64,000 bases of DNA from Cellulosimicrobium funkei. Lineage in GTDB: Bacteria; Actinomycetota; Actinomycetes; Actinomycetales; Cellulomonadaceae. Shown piece by piece: positions 51,325-59,369 of this stretch. Position numbers and translations under genes: made by a program. The stretch covers positions 310,001 through 374,000 of the forward strand of contig NZ_SOZH01000004.1 of assembly GCF_004519295.1 (NCBI RefSeq). The letters run 5' to 3'. The notes beneath the pieces were generated by a model. The model had not been told where the DNA came from. It saw only the letters and a program-made list of their open reading frames with translations, and did not search any database. Each line of letters starts with the position of its first letter. The stretch's first letter is position 1.

Positions 51325-52602
51325 GTGACGCCTGAGCCCTCCCCGGCCGACGAAGCCGGTCTCGAGCCCGTCGACCTCATCCGCCGGTCGGGCACCGTGC
51401 TGCGGATCGGTCGGCTCGCGCTGTCGGCGGGCACCGGCAGCTACCGCGTGAAGTCGCACATGACGCGCGCGGCCCGGGCGCTGGGCCTGGACCGCATCGC
51501 GGCGCACGTGACGCTGACGGAGATCACCGCGACGTCGTACCGCGGGCCGATCTTCCGCACGGAGCTCACCGAGGTGCGCTCCATCGGGATCAACGCGGAC
51601 CGGCTCGCGCAGCTCGAGCGCTTCTCGGCCACGCTGCCGGCGGGGGCCGACCTCGACGAGGTCGACGCGGAGCTCGACCGGATCGCGCGCCGACCGCCGC
51701 TCTACGGGGCGTTCCTCAACGCCCTGTGGGCAGGGATCGCGTGCGCCGCGTTCGCGTTCCTCAACCACGGCGGCCTCGTCGAGTGCGGCGCCGTGCTCGT
51801 CGCGGCGGCGCTGGGGCAGGGTGTCCGGCGCGCGATGCTGCACCGGGGCATCAACCAGTTCGGCGTGACGATGCTCGCGGCCGCGGTCGCGAGCGTCGCG
51901 TACCTGGGGCTCGTGCTGGGGCTCTCCGCGCTGGCCGGGGTCGAGGGCGGCCACGAGGCGGGGTACGTCTCGGCGGTGCTGTTCCTCGTGCCCGGGTTCG
52001 CGCTCGTGACGGGCGCGCTCGACCTCGCGAAGCTCGACTTCTCGGCGGGCGTCGCGCGCGTGACGTACGCGCTGATGATCCTCGCGTCCGCGGCGCTGGC
52101 GGTGTGGGGCGTCTCCGCCGCCGCGGGCCTCGCCCCGGACCCGGTGCCCGCCCCGGTTCTCGCGGAGCCGCTGCTGTTCGGCCTGCGCGCGGTCGCGAGC
52201 TTCCTCGGGGTGCTGGGGTTCGCGCTGATGTTCAACAGCCCCTGGGCGATGGCGCTCGGGGCGGCCTCGATCGGCATGGTGGCGAACGTGGGGCGCCTGC
52301 TCCTCGTCGACGCCGACGTCGTCCCGCAGGCGGCCGCCGCGGCGGCGGCGCTGCTCGTGGGCCTGCTCGCGGCGACGGTCGCGCCCGCGCTGCAGGTCCC
52401 GCGCATCACGGTGTCCGTCCCGGCTGTGGTCATCATGGTCCCCGGCGTCACGGCGTACCGGGCGGTGTACGAGTTCAACACCGGCGCGACGGCGCAGGCC
52501 CTCGCCTACGCCGTCGAGGCCGGCCTCGTGATCGTCGCGCTCGCGATCGGGCTCGCCGTCGCGCGCATGCTCACCGACCGGGAGTGGACCTTCGAGCGGT
52601 AG
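51325..52602 (+). CDS. ThrE-like threonine/serine exporter
   Basis: 425 residues. The N-terminal half has LSAGTGSYRVKSHMTRAARALGL split here as LSAGTGSYRVK, then TEITATSYR and TEVRSIGINADRLAQLERF, the conserved cytoplasmic ThrE domain. About ten membrane helices follow. PRITVSVPAVVIMVPGV near the end is the ThrB-like permease signature. It exports threonine/serine in corynebacteria. The GTG start at 51325 lacks a good ribosome binding site. Confidence 0.92.
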   Translation: MTPEPSPADEAGLEPVDLIRRSGTVLRIGRLALSAGTGSYRVKSHMTRAARALGLDRIAAHVTLTEITATSYRGPIFRTELTEVRSIGINADRLAQLERFSATLPAGADLDEVDAELDRIARRPPLYGAFLNALWAGIACAAFAFLNHGGLVECGAVLVAAALGQGVRRAMLHRGINQFGVTMLAAAVASVAYLGLVLGLSALAGVEGGHEAGYVSAVLFLVPGFALVTGALDLAKLDFSAGVARVTYALMILASAALAVWGVSAAAGLAPDPVPAPVLAEPLLFGLRAVASFLGVLGFALMFNSPWAMALGAASIGMVANVGRLLLVDADVVPQAAAAAAALLVGLLAATVAPALQVPRITVSVPAVVIMVPGVTAYRAVYEFNTGATAQALAYAVEAGLVIVALAIGLAVARMLTDREWTFER

Positions 52603-52627
52603 GAGGGGACGCCGTCGGGTCGGCGGT

Positions 52628-52656
52628 TTGGTCTGGTGGCGACGCCCTTGTACCCT
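52628..52656 (+). promoter_or_regulatory. Promoter of tRNA-Ser(GCU)
   Basis: TTGGTC (52628-52633) and TACCCT (52651-52656) are 17 bases apart, and the tRNA begins 32 bases later. Confidence 0.6.
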
Positions 52657-52688
52657 GGGCGACGCAGGCTCTTCGCGGAGTCCTGCGA

Positions 52689-52777
52689 GGAGACGTCGCA
52701 TAGTCAGGTCTAGTGCGCCACCCTGCTAAGGTGGTAACGGGGCAACCCGTTCGAGGGTTCAAATCCCTCCGTCTCCG
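52689..52777 (+). tRNA. tRNA-Ser(GCU), CCA not encoded
   Basis: GGAGACG pairs with CGTCTCC. The anticodon GCT is at 52725-52727 in loop CTGCTAA. A long variable arm and the T arm GGGTTCAAATCCC are present. The discriminator is G52777, followed by CTC, so CCA must be added by enzyme. Confidence 0.97.
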
Positions 52778-52783
52778 CTCAGG

Positions 52784-52818
52784 AAGGTCTCGGTGTGCAC
52801 GCACCCGGGGCCTTTTCT
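52784..52818 (+). terminator. Terminator with T-tract after tRNA-Ser(GCU)
   Basis: AAGGTCTCGGTG (52784-52795) pairs with the stretch ending GGGGCCTT (52802-52814), with two G-U pairs and one unpaired base, followed by TTTTCT. Confidence 0.75.
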
Positions 52819-52956
52819 GTTGCCCGGGATCGTGCGGCCTGCACCGCCCGACGCGCGGGCGGGGCGGCCGGGCTCGTGGCCGAGCCCCTGCCGCCCCGGC
52901 GCCGACACCGGCGCTGCGTGACAGCCCGACGTCGGGCCTGCTCCGTGGGCCGTGCC

Positions 52957-54330
52957 CTACGCCGTGCCGGTCGTCGCGAGCGCCGACCGCACGACGAACC
53001 GCGACGCGCCCGCCCCGGCGAGCACGAGCGCGGACGCCCCCAGGACGCACAGCAGGAACTGCAGGGCGACGCTCGCGTTCGTGAAGGCGTTGATGCCGAG
53101 GACGGGCACCATGAACAGCAGCACGGCCGCGGTCGCGACGCCTACGCTCACGACGAGCGGCACGAGCGTCTCGCGGAAGCGCGCCCGGTCGAGCGTCCGC
53201 AGGTCGGTGCCCGCGAGGACGAGCGTGCGGTACTCGCCGCGCTGGTCGATGACCCGGCCCGCCTGCATGACGCCCGTCGAGACGGCGGCCAGGACGCCCG
53301 CGATGGCGAGGGTGAGGAAGCCGCCCGTCTTGATGTCGACGAGGAACTGGGCCTCCGCCGGGTCGGACGCCATGCCCGGGTCGAAGAGCGCGAAGATGCT
53401 CGCGAGGCCCGCGATGAACGTCGCGAGCGCGACCCCGCCCACGGACCGCCACGCGGTCTTCGGGTTGTCCACGATCCGCCGTCCGGCGAGCAGCGTGGGC
53501 ACGCGGCGCGCGGAGCCGGCGGTGATCCTGCCGACGACCCAGATGACGAACGGCCCGACGAGGTTGAGCGTCGCGAAGCCGATCAGCAGGATGACGACGA
53601 CGACGGTGATCCCCACCGCGGCCGAGCCGAACGACAGGTTGGTCGCGACGATCATCGCGACGGCCGCGAGCCCGGTCGCGAGCAGGCGCACCGCCTTGAG
53701 GCCCGGGGGAGTGACGCGCGCGGCGACGCCGAGCGGCGTGATCGCGACGCGCCGGAGGCTGACGAGCGCGGACACGAGCGCGACCGCGACCACGAGCACG
53801 ACGGCGCCCAGCAGGGCGGGCACGCCGACCCACAGCTCGGCGACGTCGAACGTGCGGCCCTGGAAGCGCAGCTGCGCGACGAGCGGCAGGAGGGCGCCGT
53901 AGCCGACCAGCCCGACGAGCGCCCCCGTGACGGCCTGGGCGGCGGCGTCGAGCACCGTGAGGGACGTGACCTGGCCGGTCGTGGCCCCCGCGAGCCGGAG
54001 CGCCGCGAGGCGCGCGTCGCGGCGCGCGACGGCGAGCCGCGCGGCCGCCCCGCCGAGCGTCACGAGCGGGATGAGCAGCAGGAGCGAGGCGATGCCCGCG
54101 AAGATCGGGTACTGCGTGTCGTACGACGTCACGGCCGCGTCCACGCCCTCCTGCATGCCCTCGATCCCGCCCGCACGGCCGAGGAACGCGCCGAACCCGC
54201 CCACGACGACGAGCAGGATCGCGGTGGTCGTGGCGAACGCGATGACGGCGAGCACGTTGGTCAGGCCCTGCGGGTCGCGCTCGTCGGCGCTGCGGCGGCG
54301 CAGGAGCCACCAGAGGTCGACGGTCCTCAT
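52957..54330 (-). CDS. FtsX-like ABC transporter permease
   Basis: 457 residues. After MRTVDLWWLLRRRSADERD the protein has about ten hydrophobic segments arranged as two FtsX-type units. Each has cytoplasmic turns such as RRDARLAALRLAGATTGQV and GEYRTLVLAGTDLRTLDRAR typical of MacB/LolC/YtrF-like exporters. It overlaps the ATPase gene by ATGA. The pair probably exports or detects a peptide or envelope stress signal. No dedicated two-component system is adjacent. Confidence 0.88.
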   Translation of the reverse strand: MRTVDLWWLLRRRSADERDPQGLTNVLAVIAFATTTAILLVVVGGFGAFLGRAGGIEGMQEGVDAAVTSYDTQYPIFAGIASLLLLIPLVTLGGAAARLAVARRDARLAALRLAGATTGQVTSLTVLDAAAQAVTGALVGLVGYGALLPLVAQLRFQGRTFDVAELWVGVPALLGAVVLVVAVALVSALVSLRRVAITPLGVAARVTPPGLKAVRLLATGLAAVAMIVATNLSFGSAAVGITVVVVILLIGFATLNLVGPFVIWVVGRITAGSARRVPTLLAGRRIVDNPKTAWRSVGGVALATFIAGLASIFALFDPGMASDPAEAQFLVDIKTGGFLTLAIAGVLAAVSTGVMQAGRVIDQRGEYRTLVLAGTDLRTLDRARFRETLVPLVVSVGVATAAVLLFMVPVLGINAFTNASVALQFLLCVLGASALVLAGAGASRFVVRSALATTGTA

Positions 54331-55094
54331 CGGACGTTCTCCTGACCGGGGACGGCCGGGGCGGCCACGTCGTGGCCGGGCGCGAAGAACTCGCCGGAGA
54401 TGACCCCGTCGCGCATCGTCACCGTGCGCGAGCAGTGCCGCGCGACCCCGGCGTCGTGCGTCACGACGACGAGCGCGGCACCCGAGTCGCGGGTCGCGCG
54501 CGTCAGGACGTCGAGCACCTCGGCGCCGGTCGACTGGTCGAGGGCGCCCGTCGGCTCGTCGGCGAACACGACGCCCGGCGACCCGACGAGGGCACGCGCG
54601 ATCGCGACGCGCTGCGCCTGCCCGCCGGAGAGCTCGCCCGGCCGGCGCTGCTCCATCCCGGCGAGGCCGAGGTGGGCGAGCCAGCGGGCGGCGACCGCGG
54701 TGGCCTCCGCGCGGGCCGTGCCGGCGAGCATGAGCGGCAGCGCCGCGTTCTCGACGGCGGGCAGCTCGGGCAGGAGCTGGCCCGACTGGAAGACGAAGCC
54801 GAAGTCCTGGCGGCGCAGGATCGTGCGCCGCGCCTCCGAGAGCGTCGCGACGTCCTCGCCGCGCCACGACACCGACCCGGACGTCGGCGTGATGATGCCC
54901 GCGAGGCAGTGCAGGAGCGTCGTCTTGCCGGACCCGGACGGGCCCATGATCGCGAGCGACTCCCCGGGGCGGACCGTGAGGCTCACCCCCGCGAGGGCGT
55001 GCGTCGCGGTCTGCGCGGAGCCGTAGACCTTGGTGAGCGCGCTCGCGACGAGGGGCGAGCCGCCGGGGACGGGAGTGGGGCCGGTGAACGTCAT
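54327..55094 (-). CDS. MacB-type ABC transporter ATP-binding protein
   Basis: 255 residues. Walker A GPSGSGKTT, Q-loop FVFQSGQLLPELPA, signature LSGGQAQRVAIARAL, Walker B VVFADEPTGALD and switch VVVTHDAGVA are all intact. DEPTGALD is diagnostic of the LolD/MacB/BceA class that works with FtsX-like permeases such as the one encoded directly downstream. The ATG at 55094 is chosen because the family starts near here; the longer upstream frame is low-complexity. Confidence 0.92.
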   Translation of the reverse strand: MTFTGPTPVPGGSPLVASALTKVYGSAQTATHALAGVSLTVRPGESLAIMGPSGSGKTTLLHCLAGIITPTSGSVSWRGEDVATLSEARRTILRRQDFGFVFQSGQLLPELPAVENAALPLMLAGTARAEATAVAARWLAHLGLAGMEQRRPGELSGGQAQRVAIARALVGSPGVVFADEPTGALDQSTGAEVLDVLTRATRDSGAALVVVTHDAGVARHCSRTVTMRDGVISGEFFAPGHDVAAPAVPGQENVR

Positions 55095-55256
55095 GCGTCG
55101 ATCGTCCGCCGGGGAGCGGTGCCGCCGCGTCGGGCTGGGGACGGGACGTCGTCCGGCGCGGGTCCGACCGTGGGGGGACCGTGCGGCGTCGTTCGTGCGG
55201 CGACGGTCGGACGGCGTGGCGTCCGTCACGCTGCGGCCTCCGGGCCCGGATCCGGT

Positions 55257-55285
55257 TTGGGATCAGGGCGAGGACGCGGTAGTGT
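55257..55285 (+). promoter_or_regulatory. Promoter of tRNA-Arg(ACG)
   Basis: TTGGGA (55257-55262) and TAGTGT (55280-55285) are exactly 17 bases apart. The tRNA begins 39 bases later. Confidence 0.6.
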
Positions 55286-55324
55286 TCTCGACGGCCGGTG
55301 AGCGATCAACGGCCAGCACGACCA

Positions 55325-55397
55325 GCGCCCGTAGCTCAACGGATAGAGCATCTGACTACGGATCAGAAGGTTGGGGGTTCGAATCCCTCCGGGCGCA
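55325..55397 (+). tRNA. tRNA-Arg(ACG), CCA not encoded
   Basis: GCGCCCG pairs with CGGGCGC. The anticodon ACG is at 55358-55360 in loop CTACGGA, and the T arm is GGGGGTTCGAATCCCTC. The discriminator A55397 is followed by CAG. The A34 would be edited to inosine to read CGU/CGC/CGA. Confidence 0.97.
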
Positions 55398-55402
55398 CAG
55401 CG

Positions 55403-55433
55403 GAACGGCCCCACCCGACGGGTGGGGCCGTTC
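55403..55433 (+). terminator. Perfect 14-bp hairpin after tRNA-Arg
   Basis: GAACGGCCCCACCC (55403-55416) pairs with GGGTGGGGCCGTTC (55420-55433) around a three-base loop. Confidence 0.85.
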
Positions 55434-55514
55434 GTCGTTTCCCGCGCGTCTCGTGACCCCGCGTCCGGGCGACCGGCCCTCCCGGTTTCCGCACGATCGT
55501 GCTACGTTCGCCGG

Positions 55515-56117
55515 GTGACCAAGGGCGACGACACGCGGCAGGCGATCCTGCACCGCGGCGTGGAGGCCGCGTACCGCGTCGGCCTGGCGGGCCTGACGAT
55601 CGGTGAGCTCGCGCGTGCCACGGGCATGTCGAAGAGCGGGCTCTACGCGCACTTCCGCTCCAAGGAGTCGCTCCAGCTCGCGGTGCTCGACCAGGCCCGC
55701 GCGGAGTTCGTCGACACGGTCGTGGCGCCCGCGCTGCGCACGCCCCGCGGCGAGCGCCGCCTGCGCGAGCTGTTCGAGCGCTGGCTCGTGTGCGACCTGC
55801 GGCAGCAGCCCGGCGGCTGCCTGTTCGTCAAGGCGGCGACCGAGCTCGCCGCCCAGGAGGGGCCGGTCCGCGACCAGCTCGTGCGCGACCACCAGGACCT
55901 GTACGACGCCGTCGCGCAGGTCTACCGGACGTGCGTCGCGGAGAGCGGCTTCCGCGACGACGTAGACCCCCAGCAGTTCGCGTCGGAGCTGTACGGGGTG
56001 ATGCTCGCGCTGCACCACGCGCACGTCTTCATGGCCGACCCGCTGGCCGAGGACCGGGCGCGTCGCGCGTTCGAGGCGCTCCTCGACGGGTCGCGCGCAC
56101 CCGTGCCCGTCGCCTGA
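55515..56117 (+). CDS. TetR-family regulator
   Basis: 200 residues. The helix-turn-helix is LTIGELARATGMSKSGLYAHF (its SKSGLYAHFRSKE part is diagnostic). The C-terminal domain has CLFVKAATELAAQEGPVRDQ, close to the TetR_C subgroup linked to hydrolases. Its GTG is leaderless: TACGTT (55503-55508) lies six bases upstream. The alpha/beta hydrolase gene follows after 43 bases on the same strand and is probably its target. Confidence 0.92.
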   Translation: MTKGDDTRQAILHRGVEAAYRVGLAGLTIGELARATGMSKSGLYAHFRSKESLQLAVLDQARAEFVDTVVAPALRTPRGERRLRELFERWLVCDLRQQPGGCLFVKAATELAAQEGPVRDQLVRDHQDLYDAVAQVYRTCVAESGFRDDVDPQQFASELYGVMLALHHAHVFMADPLAEDRARRAFEALLDGSRAPVPVA

Positions 56118-56160
56118 GCACCTGCCCCGCACCCGACCCACCCCGACGGAGAGGATCCTC

Positions 56161-57180
56161 GTGACCACCTCGCGAGCCGAGAAAAGCACGACCGTTCGGC
56201 TGGAACGACGGCGCGCCGCGCGCCGTCGGAAGGCCGCGGCTCGACTCGCCCTCGTGCGCGCTCGGTTCGCGGTGCTCCAGACGGTGTCGCCCCGGCGGGC
56301 CGCCCGGCTCGCCCTCGACCTGTGGTGCACCCCGCCCGACGGCGCAGGTCGTCGCCGCGACGACCGCGCCGTCGCCGGTGCGCTGAGCACCGTGACGACG
56401 TCGTCCGGCGCGCGGGTCGTCGTCGAGACGTGGGACCCGCACGCCTCCGCGGACGACGCGCCCGACGGGACCGCGGGACACGGGGCGGGGGCCGGCGTCG
56501 TCTACCTCGCGCACGGGTGGGGCGGGCGGCGCGGCCAGCTCGGCGCGTTCGTCGAGCCCCTGCGTGCCGCGGGCCACCGCGTCGTCGCGTTCGACGCGCC
56601 GAGCCACGGGGACTCCGGGCCCGGCCGCCTCGGTCCGCGGCGCAGCACGATGCCCGAGCTCGCGGACGCCCTCGCCGCGGTCGTGCGCGAGCACGGGGAG
56701 GCGACGGCCGTCGTCGCACACTCGCTCGGCACGGCGACGACCGTGCTCGCGGTGCGCGACGGCCTGCCCGCGGGGCGCCTCGTGCTCGTCGCGGCGATCG
56801 CCGACGTCCTCGGCCAGCTCCACGGGTTCGCCGACCTGCTGGGCCTGTCGCGCCCGACGCGCGAGCTCCTCCAGAGCCGGCTCTCCGACCTGGCCGGGCG
56901 CCCGTTGCCCGAGCTCGACGTGCGCGAGACGCTGCGCACCCACCCGGTGCCGCCGGCGCTCGTCGTGCACGACCGCGCCGACAAGGAGGTCCCGTACCCC
57001 GTGGGTGCCGCGCTCGCGGCGGCCTGGCCCGAGGGCGAGCTGCTCACGACCGACGGGCTCGGGCACCACCGGCTGCTGCGCGACCCCGACGTCGTGCGGG
57101 CGGTCGTCGACTACGTGCGCTCTCCCGCCGCCCGGCCCGACCCGGAGCCCGTCGTCAGGCCGGCGGCCGGTAGCCGGTGA
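56161..57180 (+). CDS. Alpha/beta hydrolase
   Basis: 339 residues. A basic head (RRRAARRRKAAAR) and ~95 residues precede the fold. The oxyanion HGWGG starts it, the nucleophile Ser is in VAHSLGTAT, the acid Asp in HDRADKEV, and the His in GLGHHRLL. No secretion signal is seen. It may be an esterase or lipase-like enzyme under the adjacent TetR. The last 26 bases overlap the convergent membrane-protein gene. Confidence 0.9.
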   Translation: MTTSRAEKSTTVRLERRRAARRRKAAARLALVRARFAVLQTVSPRRAARLALDLWCTPPDGAGRRRDDRAVAGALSTVTTSSGARVVVETWDPHASADDAPDGTAGHGAGAGVVYLAHGWGGRRGQLGAFVEPLRAAGHRVVAFDAPSHGDSGPGRLGPRRSTMPELADALAAVVREHGEATAVVAHSLGTATTVLAVRDGLPAGRLVLVAAIADVLGQLHGFADLLGLSRPTRELLQSRLSDLAGRPLPELDVRETLRTHPVPPALVVHDRADKEVPYPVGAALAAAWPEGELLTTDGLGHHRLLRDPDVVRAVVDYVRSPAARPDPEPVVRPAAGSR

Positions 57181-57622
57181 CCTGCGTGAGCGCCCGTGCC
57201 CGGTTCGAGCGCGCGAGCATCACGCACCCCGGGACGAACGCCCCGAGCAGGAGCGGCCCGACGACGAGCATCGCGGCCCACATCATCAGGGCGAGGTAAC
57301 CGGCGGCCGAGTTGCTCGACGGGTCGCTGTCCGCGTAGGCGAGCAGGCCGATGCTCAGCGCGCCCGCGGCGACCATGAGGACGACCGGCACCCAGATGAG
57401 CACCCAGGCGGTGCGTCGGTACCTCGGTGTGAAGGCGGCCGCCGGCGGCGGGGGCGTCGGTGCGTACCCCGGCGGCGGGTACCCGGGACGCGGCGGGTAG
57501 GTGGGCTGCGGGGGATAGGCGGGCTGCGGCGGGTGCGCGCGGTACGGCGGGCCCGGCGAGAAGCCGCCGTACGGGGAACCACGCCGCGGGTCGTGCGGGG
57601 GGTGGGGCGGCGGGGAGGTCAT
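57155..57622 (-). CDS. Pro/Tyr-rich-headed small membrane protein
   Basis: 155 residues. The first ~62 are Pro/Tyr/Gly repeats (PPQPAYPPQPTYPPRPGY), a style common in actinobacterial membrane proteins with cytoplasmic Pro-rich heads. Two membrane helices lie at about 70-94 and 108-134. No family is recognised. AGGAGG abuts the ATG with only one base of spacing, so a slightly later start is possible. Its 3' end overlaps the hydrolase gene. Confidence 0.65.
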   Translation of the reverse strand: MTSPPPHPPHDPRRGSPYGGFSPGPPYRAHPPQPAYPPQPTYPPRPGYPPPGYAPTPPPPAAAFTPRYRRTAWVLIWVPVVLMVAAGALSIGLLAYADSDPSSNSAAGYLALMMWAAMLVVGPLLLGAFVPGCVMLARSNRARALTQVTGYRPPA

Positions 57623-57696
57623 CCCTCCTGGATACCAGCCGGACGAGGATCGTGCGCGGACGTCCGGCGGCGTGCTCGGGTGTCGGGGGACCCCGG

Positions 57697-57702
57697 TAGC
57701 GT
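57697..57702 (+). promoter_or_regulatory. -10 element for leaderless transcription
   Basis: TAGCGT lies six bases before the ATG at 57709. Confidence 0.65.
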
Positions 57703-57708
57703 CGGGCC

Positions 57709-58332
57709 ATGCCGTCGGACAAGGTCGACCTCAAGGCGTCCCACCGCGAGCTCTACGCACCGCCCCGCGGCCGGTTCGTCGAGGTCGACGTGCCGACCCT
57801 GGCCTACCTCGCCGTCGACGGCGAGGGCGACCCCAACACGGCGCCGGCCTACGGGCAGGCGGTCGAAGCGCTGTTCTCGCTGTCCTACGCCGTGAAGTTC
57901 GCGAGCAAGCGCGCGGGGCGGGACTACGTCGTCGGGCCGCTCGAGGGGCTGTGGACGGCCGACGACCCGGGGACGTTCGTGCGCCGCGAGAAGGGCGCGT
58001 GGCGGTGGACCCTCCTCGTCCTCCAGCCCGACTGGGTCGACGAGGACACGGTGGTCGCCGCCGCGGAGACGCTCCGGGCGAAGAAGGAGCCCCCGGTCGC
58101 GCTCGACCTCGTGCGCCGCACGAGCCTCACGGAGGGGTGGTCGGTGCAGACGCTGCACGTCGGCCCGTACGACGACGAGGGCCCGGTGCTCGCCGAGCTG
58201 CACGACGTCTACCTGCCCGAGCACGGGCTCACGTTCGCCGGGCCGCACCACGAGATCTACCTGAGCGACGTCCGGCGCACCGACCCCGCGAGGCTGCGCA
58301 CCGTGCTCCGCCAGCCGGTTCGCCCGGTCTGA
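57709..58332 (+). CDS. GyrI-like small-molecule-binding protein
   Basis: 207 residues. Two SHS2-type repeats of the GyrI-like family are visible; landmarks are VPTLAYLAVDGEGDPN, YGQAVEALFSLSYAVKF, YVVGPLEGLW and HVGPYDDEGPVLAELH. Family members bind hydrophobic small molecules or act as cyclopropanoid/drug hydrolases, with an acidic pocket residue. No DNA-binding domain is attached. It is transcribed alone. Confidence 0.9.
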   Translation: MPSDKVDLKASHRELYAPPRGRFVEVDVPTLAYLAVDGEGDPNTAPAYGQAVEALFSLSYAVKFASKRAGRDYVVGPLEGLWTADDPGTFVRREKGAWRWTLLVLQPDWVDEDTVVAAAETLRAKKEPPVALDLVRRTSLTEGWSVQTLHVGPYDDEGPVLAELHDVYLPEHGLTFAGPHHEIYLSDVRRTDPARLRTVLRQPVRPV

Positions 58333-58410
58333 CGCGCGGGCCCGCCCGGCGCCAGGACGCTCGATCGGGCCGCGAGTGCGGGGCCGACCCCGCCCACCCG
58401 CGGCGCGACG

Positions 58411-59124
58411 TCAGGCGGCGACCCGCCGTCGCGCCCAGGCGAGGTCGGTCGCGTCGAGCACGTCGGTGAGGCGGCGGCCCGCGAGGCCGCGCGCCCAGGC
58501 GGGGGACGCGCCGTCGGGCACGGCCTCCTGGAGCACCCACTCGCGCACGCCGAGACGGCGCAGGTGCGTCCCGAGGGCGAGGAGCTCGGTGCGCGAGTGC
58601 ACGCTCGGGTCGACGGTCGTGCGCACCTCGTGGTCGACGCCCGAGCGCAGGATCACGGCCAGCGCCTCGAACGCGCGGCGTCCCGACGGGATCGTGCCCG
58701 TCACGACGGGGTAGCGGGACGGCAGGTGCTTGATGTCGAGGCCGACCCAGTCGACGAACGGCAGGAGCCGGGCGAGCCGCGCCGGCCACGGGCCGGCCGT
58801 GTGGAGCCCGACGTCGAGGCCGAGGCCCCGCACGTCGTCGATCGCGCCGAGCAGCCCGGGGTGCAGGGTCGGCTCGCCGCCCGAGAACACGACGCCGTCG
58901 AGCAGGCGACGGCGCGGCGCGAGGAACGCGACGACCTCGGACCAGGGGACCGTGTCCTGCGGCGGCGGGCCGCCGAGCGCGGCGACCGCGCACAGCCCCG
59001 GGTGGTGGCAGTAGCCGCAGCGCCACGGGCAGCCCTGGGTGAGGACCGTCGCGACCCGACGGCCGGGCCAGTCCGTGACGGACAGCCGGTCCAGTCCGGC
59101 GACCACGAGGCCGGGGCGGGTCAT
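58411..59124 (-). CDS. NrdG-like radical SAM activating enzyme
   Basis: 237 residues. The 4Fe-4S motif is C32-x3-C36-x2-C39 (CPWRCGYC), followed by VVFSGGEPTLHPGL and LDIKHLPSRY. This matches anaerobic ribonucleotide-reductase activators that generate a glycyl radical on NrdD. No nrdD lies in the window; it may lie elsewhere, or the target may be another glycyl-radical enzyme. The 59125-59310 stretch upstream holds no clear gene. Confidence 0.88.
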   Translation of the reverse strand: MTRPGLVVAGLDRLSVTDWPGRRVATVLTQGCPWRCGYCHHPGLCAVAALGGPPPQDTVPWSEVVAFLAPRRRLLDGVVFSGGEPTLHPGLLGAIDDVRGLGLDVGLHTAGPWPARLARLLPFVDWVGLDIKHLPSRYPVVTGTIPSGRRAFEALAVILRSGVDHEVRTTVDPSVHSRTELLALGTHLRRLGVREWVLQEAVPDGASPAWARGLAGRRLTDVLDATDLAWARRRVAA

Positions 59125-59310
59125 CGGCGGCTCCTTCGGACCACGACGGCCCGGCGGTCCGGACCTCCCGGCGGCGGTGCCGTCAGGACCTCGAACGTAT
59201 CCTCGCGGGCCCCCGCGCCGGACCGGCCGAAGGTCCCGACCTGGCGGGCCCGATCCGGGCCCGGTCCAGGCCTGACGCAGGCCCAGCGGGACGCGCGCGC
59301 CGGACGCGAC

Positions 59311-59354
59311 GGACCCGGGGCCGCGCGCCACGGCGGGCGCACGACCCCGGGTCC
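59311..59354 (-). terminator. Hairpin after the discoidin-protein gene
   Basis: GGACCCGGGG (59311-59320) pairs with CCCCGGGTCC (59345-59354), 15 bases past the minus-strand stop. Confidence 0.65.
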
Positions 59355-59369
59355 GGGGGAGCGGCACGG

